32,694 bases of DNA from CBDVBL01 sp965555375. Its GTDB lineage: Bacteria; Zixibacteria; MSB-5A5; UBA10806. Of the stretch, positions 31,562-32,694 are shown piece by piece. Both the position numbers and the translations under genes were made by a program. The number at the start of each line of letters is the position of its first letter. Positions within the stretch are counted from its first letter, which is position 1. A model generated the notes under the pieces. That model was not told where the DNA came from. It saw nothing but the letters and a program-made list of their open reading frames with translations, and did no database searches. The stretch lies in assembly GCA_965555375.1 (NCBI GenBank), contig CBEWDL010000012.1, positions 1-32,694 on the forward strand. Direction: 5' to 3'.

Positions 31562-32404
31562 CTATGATTTGCCGACATGTTTTTCACATCTACTTGTTCT
31601 GAGAGGGATGACCTCTTCCTCCATATATGTCTTGCGGCGCTGCAGTAGCTCGCCCCAATCTACCTGATGCCCATCGAAGTCCGGACCATCCACGCAGGCA
31701 AATTTTGTGGTCGATCCGACAGTGACACGACATACACCACACATTCCCGTGCCGTCGATCATTATGGGATTTAAGCTGACCACAGTTTTTATGCCTAAAG
31801 ACCGGCTTATATCCGATCCCCTTTTCAAAAGGAACGTGCAGCCGTTGATGATCAGCCGGTCGACCGGCTCCGTAAGCGACCTGATGATCTCGGGGAGCCT
31901 TCCCACGTGTCCCCGGTAGCCCTTCGTTCCATCCCGGGTAATCTGCACGATTTTATCGGATACTTCCGCGAGCTTATCCTCCCAATAAAAAAGATACGAG
32001 CTCCTGGCTTCGATAACTGTAATAACCTTGTTCTTTTTCTCTTTTAGCGCTCGGGCAATTGGATAAATGCTTCCGATGCCGTAACACCCTCCAAGGCAAA
32101 GCACGGTGCCGAAATCATCAACCTCCGTGGGATTGCCGAGCGGCCCTACCACAGTGGGAATGCCCGTTCCAGTTTCAATTGATACCAGTCTACCAGTTGT
32201 ATCGCCTACGTTCACGACAACAACTGTTATCGTCCCCTGTTCCGCATCCCAGTCAGAGATTGATAGGGGTATTCTCTCTCCATCTTCATCGGCCCGTACG
32301 ATCACGAACTGGCCCGGTTTCGCCTGGCGGGCAACTGCTGGAGCCTCCAGCACCAGGAGGTGAATATTTGGCACAATCATCCGGTTAGTTATCAACTTAT
32401 ACAT
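31562..32404 (-). CDS. nfnA: NAD-binding subunit of ferredoxin:NADP+ oxidoreductase (NfnA / SudB-like)
   Basis: A 280-residue ferredoxin-NADP reductase-like protein with one FAD and one [2Fe-2S] cluster. The FAD contact is RIPLSISDWD (about residues 44-53), the NAD site follows LCLGGCYGIGSIYPIARAL, and the cluster ligands lie in GMCGVCRVTVG and FACVDGPDFDGH. Together with NfnB it forms the bifurcating complex; the old name for such pairs is sulfide dehydrogenase SudBA. The start codon overlaps the stop of the upstream gene by 8 bp (ATGTATAA), indicating translational coupling. It ends in TAG, a second proof that TAG is an ordinary stop here. Confidence 0.9.
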   Translation of the reverse strand: MYKLITNRMIVPNIHLLVLEAPAVARQAKPGQFVIVRADEDGERIPLSISDWDAEQGTITVVVVNVGDTTGRLVSIETGTGIPTVVGPLGNPTEVDDFGTVLCLGGCYGIGSIYPIARALKEKKNKVITVIEARSSYLFYWEDKLAEVSDKIVQITRDGTKGYRGHVGRLPEIIRSLTEPVDRLIINGCTFLLKRGSDISRSLGIKTVVSLNPIMIDGTGMCGVCRVTVGSTTKFACVDGPDFDGHQVDWGELLQRRKTYMEEEVIPLRTSRCEKHVGKS

Positions 32405-32694
32405 CTTTTTTCCTTATTCTCACTGGATGCGGGTTGCCTCCGATAGATTCCCTTTGATGCAGTGTGATGCGCAACATCCCTTGCGGCTGTTCGGCCAGGA
32501 CTCTTGCAGGCCAGATTTTCTCGAATTGAGCTGATGTCACCACAACTTCATCACCCTGGGATATTCCCGTTTTTCCGGCATCTTCCGGGCTTATGTCTAA
32601 GATTCCCACGGGAAACAATACCCTTAAACCCTCCACCCGGGCGGAGAGAGGAAAGCCCCGGTAAGTATGCTCGATGACCGACGTATTAAGGAGG
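32397..32694 (-). CDS. C-terminal end of a molybdopterin oxidoreductase (formate dehydrogenase-like), cut by window edge
   Basis: The frame is open from the right edge of the window to a TAA at 32397-32399, about 98 codons. The sequence reads EHTYRGFPLSARVEGLR, then FPVGILDISPEDAGKTGI, SQGDEVVVTSA and a closing HPVRI. This is the pattern of the molybdopterin dinucleotide-binding domain (double-psi beta barrel) that ends formate dehydrogenase alpha subunits and NuoG-like proteins. The short internal GTG start at 32636 is not used, since the family similarity extends upstream of it. Its coupling to nfnA suggests a formate- or other substrate-oxidising subunit feeding NfnAB. Confidence 0.7.
   Translation of the reverse strand, partial: LLNTSVIEHTYRGFPLSARVEGLRVLFPVGILDISPEDAGKTGISQGDEVVVTSAQFEKIWPARVLAEQPQGMLRITLHQRESIGGNPHPVRIRKKDV

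Noticed and set aside
1..32694. CRISPR array
   Set aside because: No set of regularly spaced identical repeats was found on either strand.

Overview
The window looks like chromosomal DNA of a Gram-negative, anaerobic or microaerophilic bacterium of the FCB superphylum, perhaps Zixibacteria-like. The lineage call is inference from family content: two exported proteins end in the 'QNYPNPFNA ... GVYFYKL' type of C-terminal sorting-like domain, one begins with choice-of-anchor J domains, there is an SdrD_B lipoprotein with a GYWKNH tail, and a DUF5916-like outer-membrane protein survives as a remnant. Rubrerythrin and an NfnAB pair suggest oxygen-sensitive, ferredoxin-based metabolism. No rRNA, complete tRNA, CRISPR array, transposase or integrase was found.

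Layout. 1-3079: surface polysaccharide genes on the minus strand (Wzx-type flippase, then a GT4-like glycosyltransferase). 3368-6870: a two-gene plus-strand operon with a thiolase-like enzyme and an unusual 3-hydroxyacyl-CoA dehydrogenase/crotonase fusion. 6931-8581: rubrerythrin whose rubredoxin tail is cut off by an in-frame TAG, and an SdrD_B lipoprotein, both minus. 9507-14119: two exported proteins (choice-of-anchor J; papain-like protease) with the same kind of C-terminal domain, each with a clear terminator. 14639-19089: an exported ankyrin/metallo-beta-lactamase-fold protein, a remnant of an outer-membrane protein, and a prolyl oligopeptidase. 19437-29417: a carbon-storage and gluconeogenesis cluster read outward from about 24.9-25.1 kb: fba, pgi and a truncated glgX on minus; pckA and glgP on plus. 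An unrelated exported propeller-like gene sits on the broken 3' end of glgX. 29460-29876: an N-terminal stub of an AspT/YidE-type transporter. 30147-32694: nfnB, nfnA and the C-terminal end of a molybdopterin oxidoreductase, one minus-strand operon running off the window.

How the genes fit together. PckA makes phosphoenolpyruvate from oxaloacetate, Fba and Pgi carry triose phosphates to glucose 6-phosphate, and GlgP (with GlgX, if functional) mobilises glycogen. The thiolase plus fusion enzyme could carry three successive beta-oxidation-type steps. NfnAB would balance NADH, NADPH and ferredoxin.

The least ordinary signals are between genes. A degenerate repeat of about 60 bp occurs at least five times and flanks both the thiolase operon and the prolyl oligopeptidase gene as inverted pairs. 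A diverged direct repeat of about 130 bp with a T-loop-like end flanks the choice-of-anchor J gene. Several genes are damaged next to such intergenic patches (glgX, the transporter, the DUF5916-like protein), and rubrerythrin is split by a stop codon. The region looks repeatedly rearranged rather than recently invaded by a recognisable mobile element.
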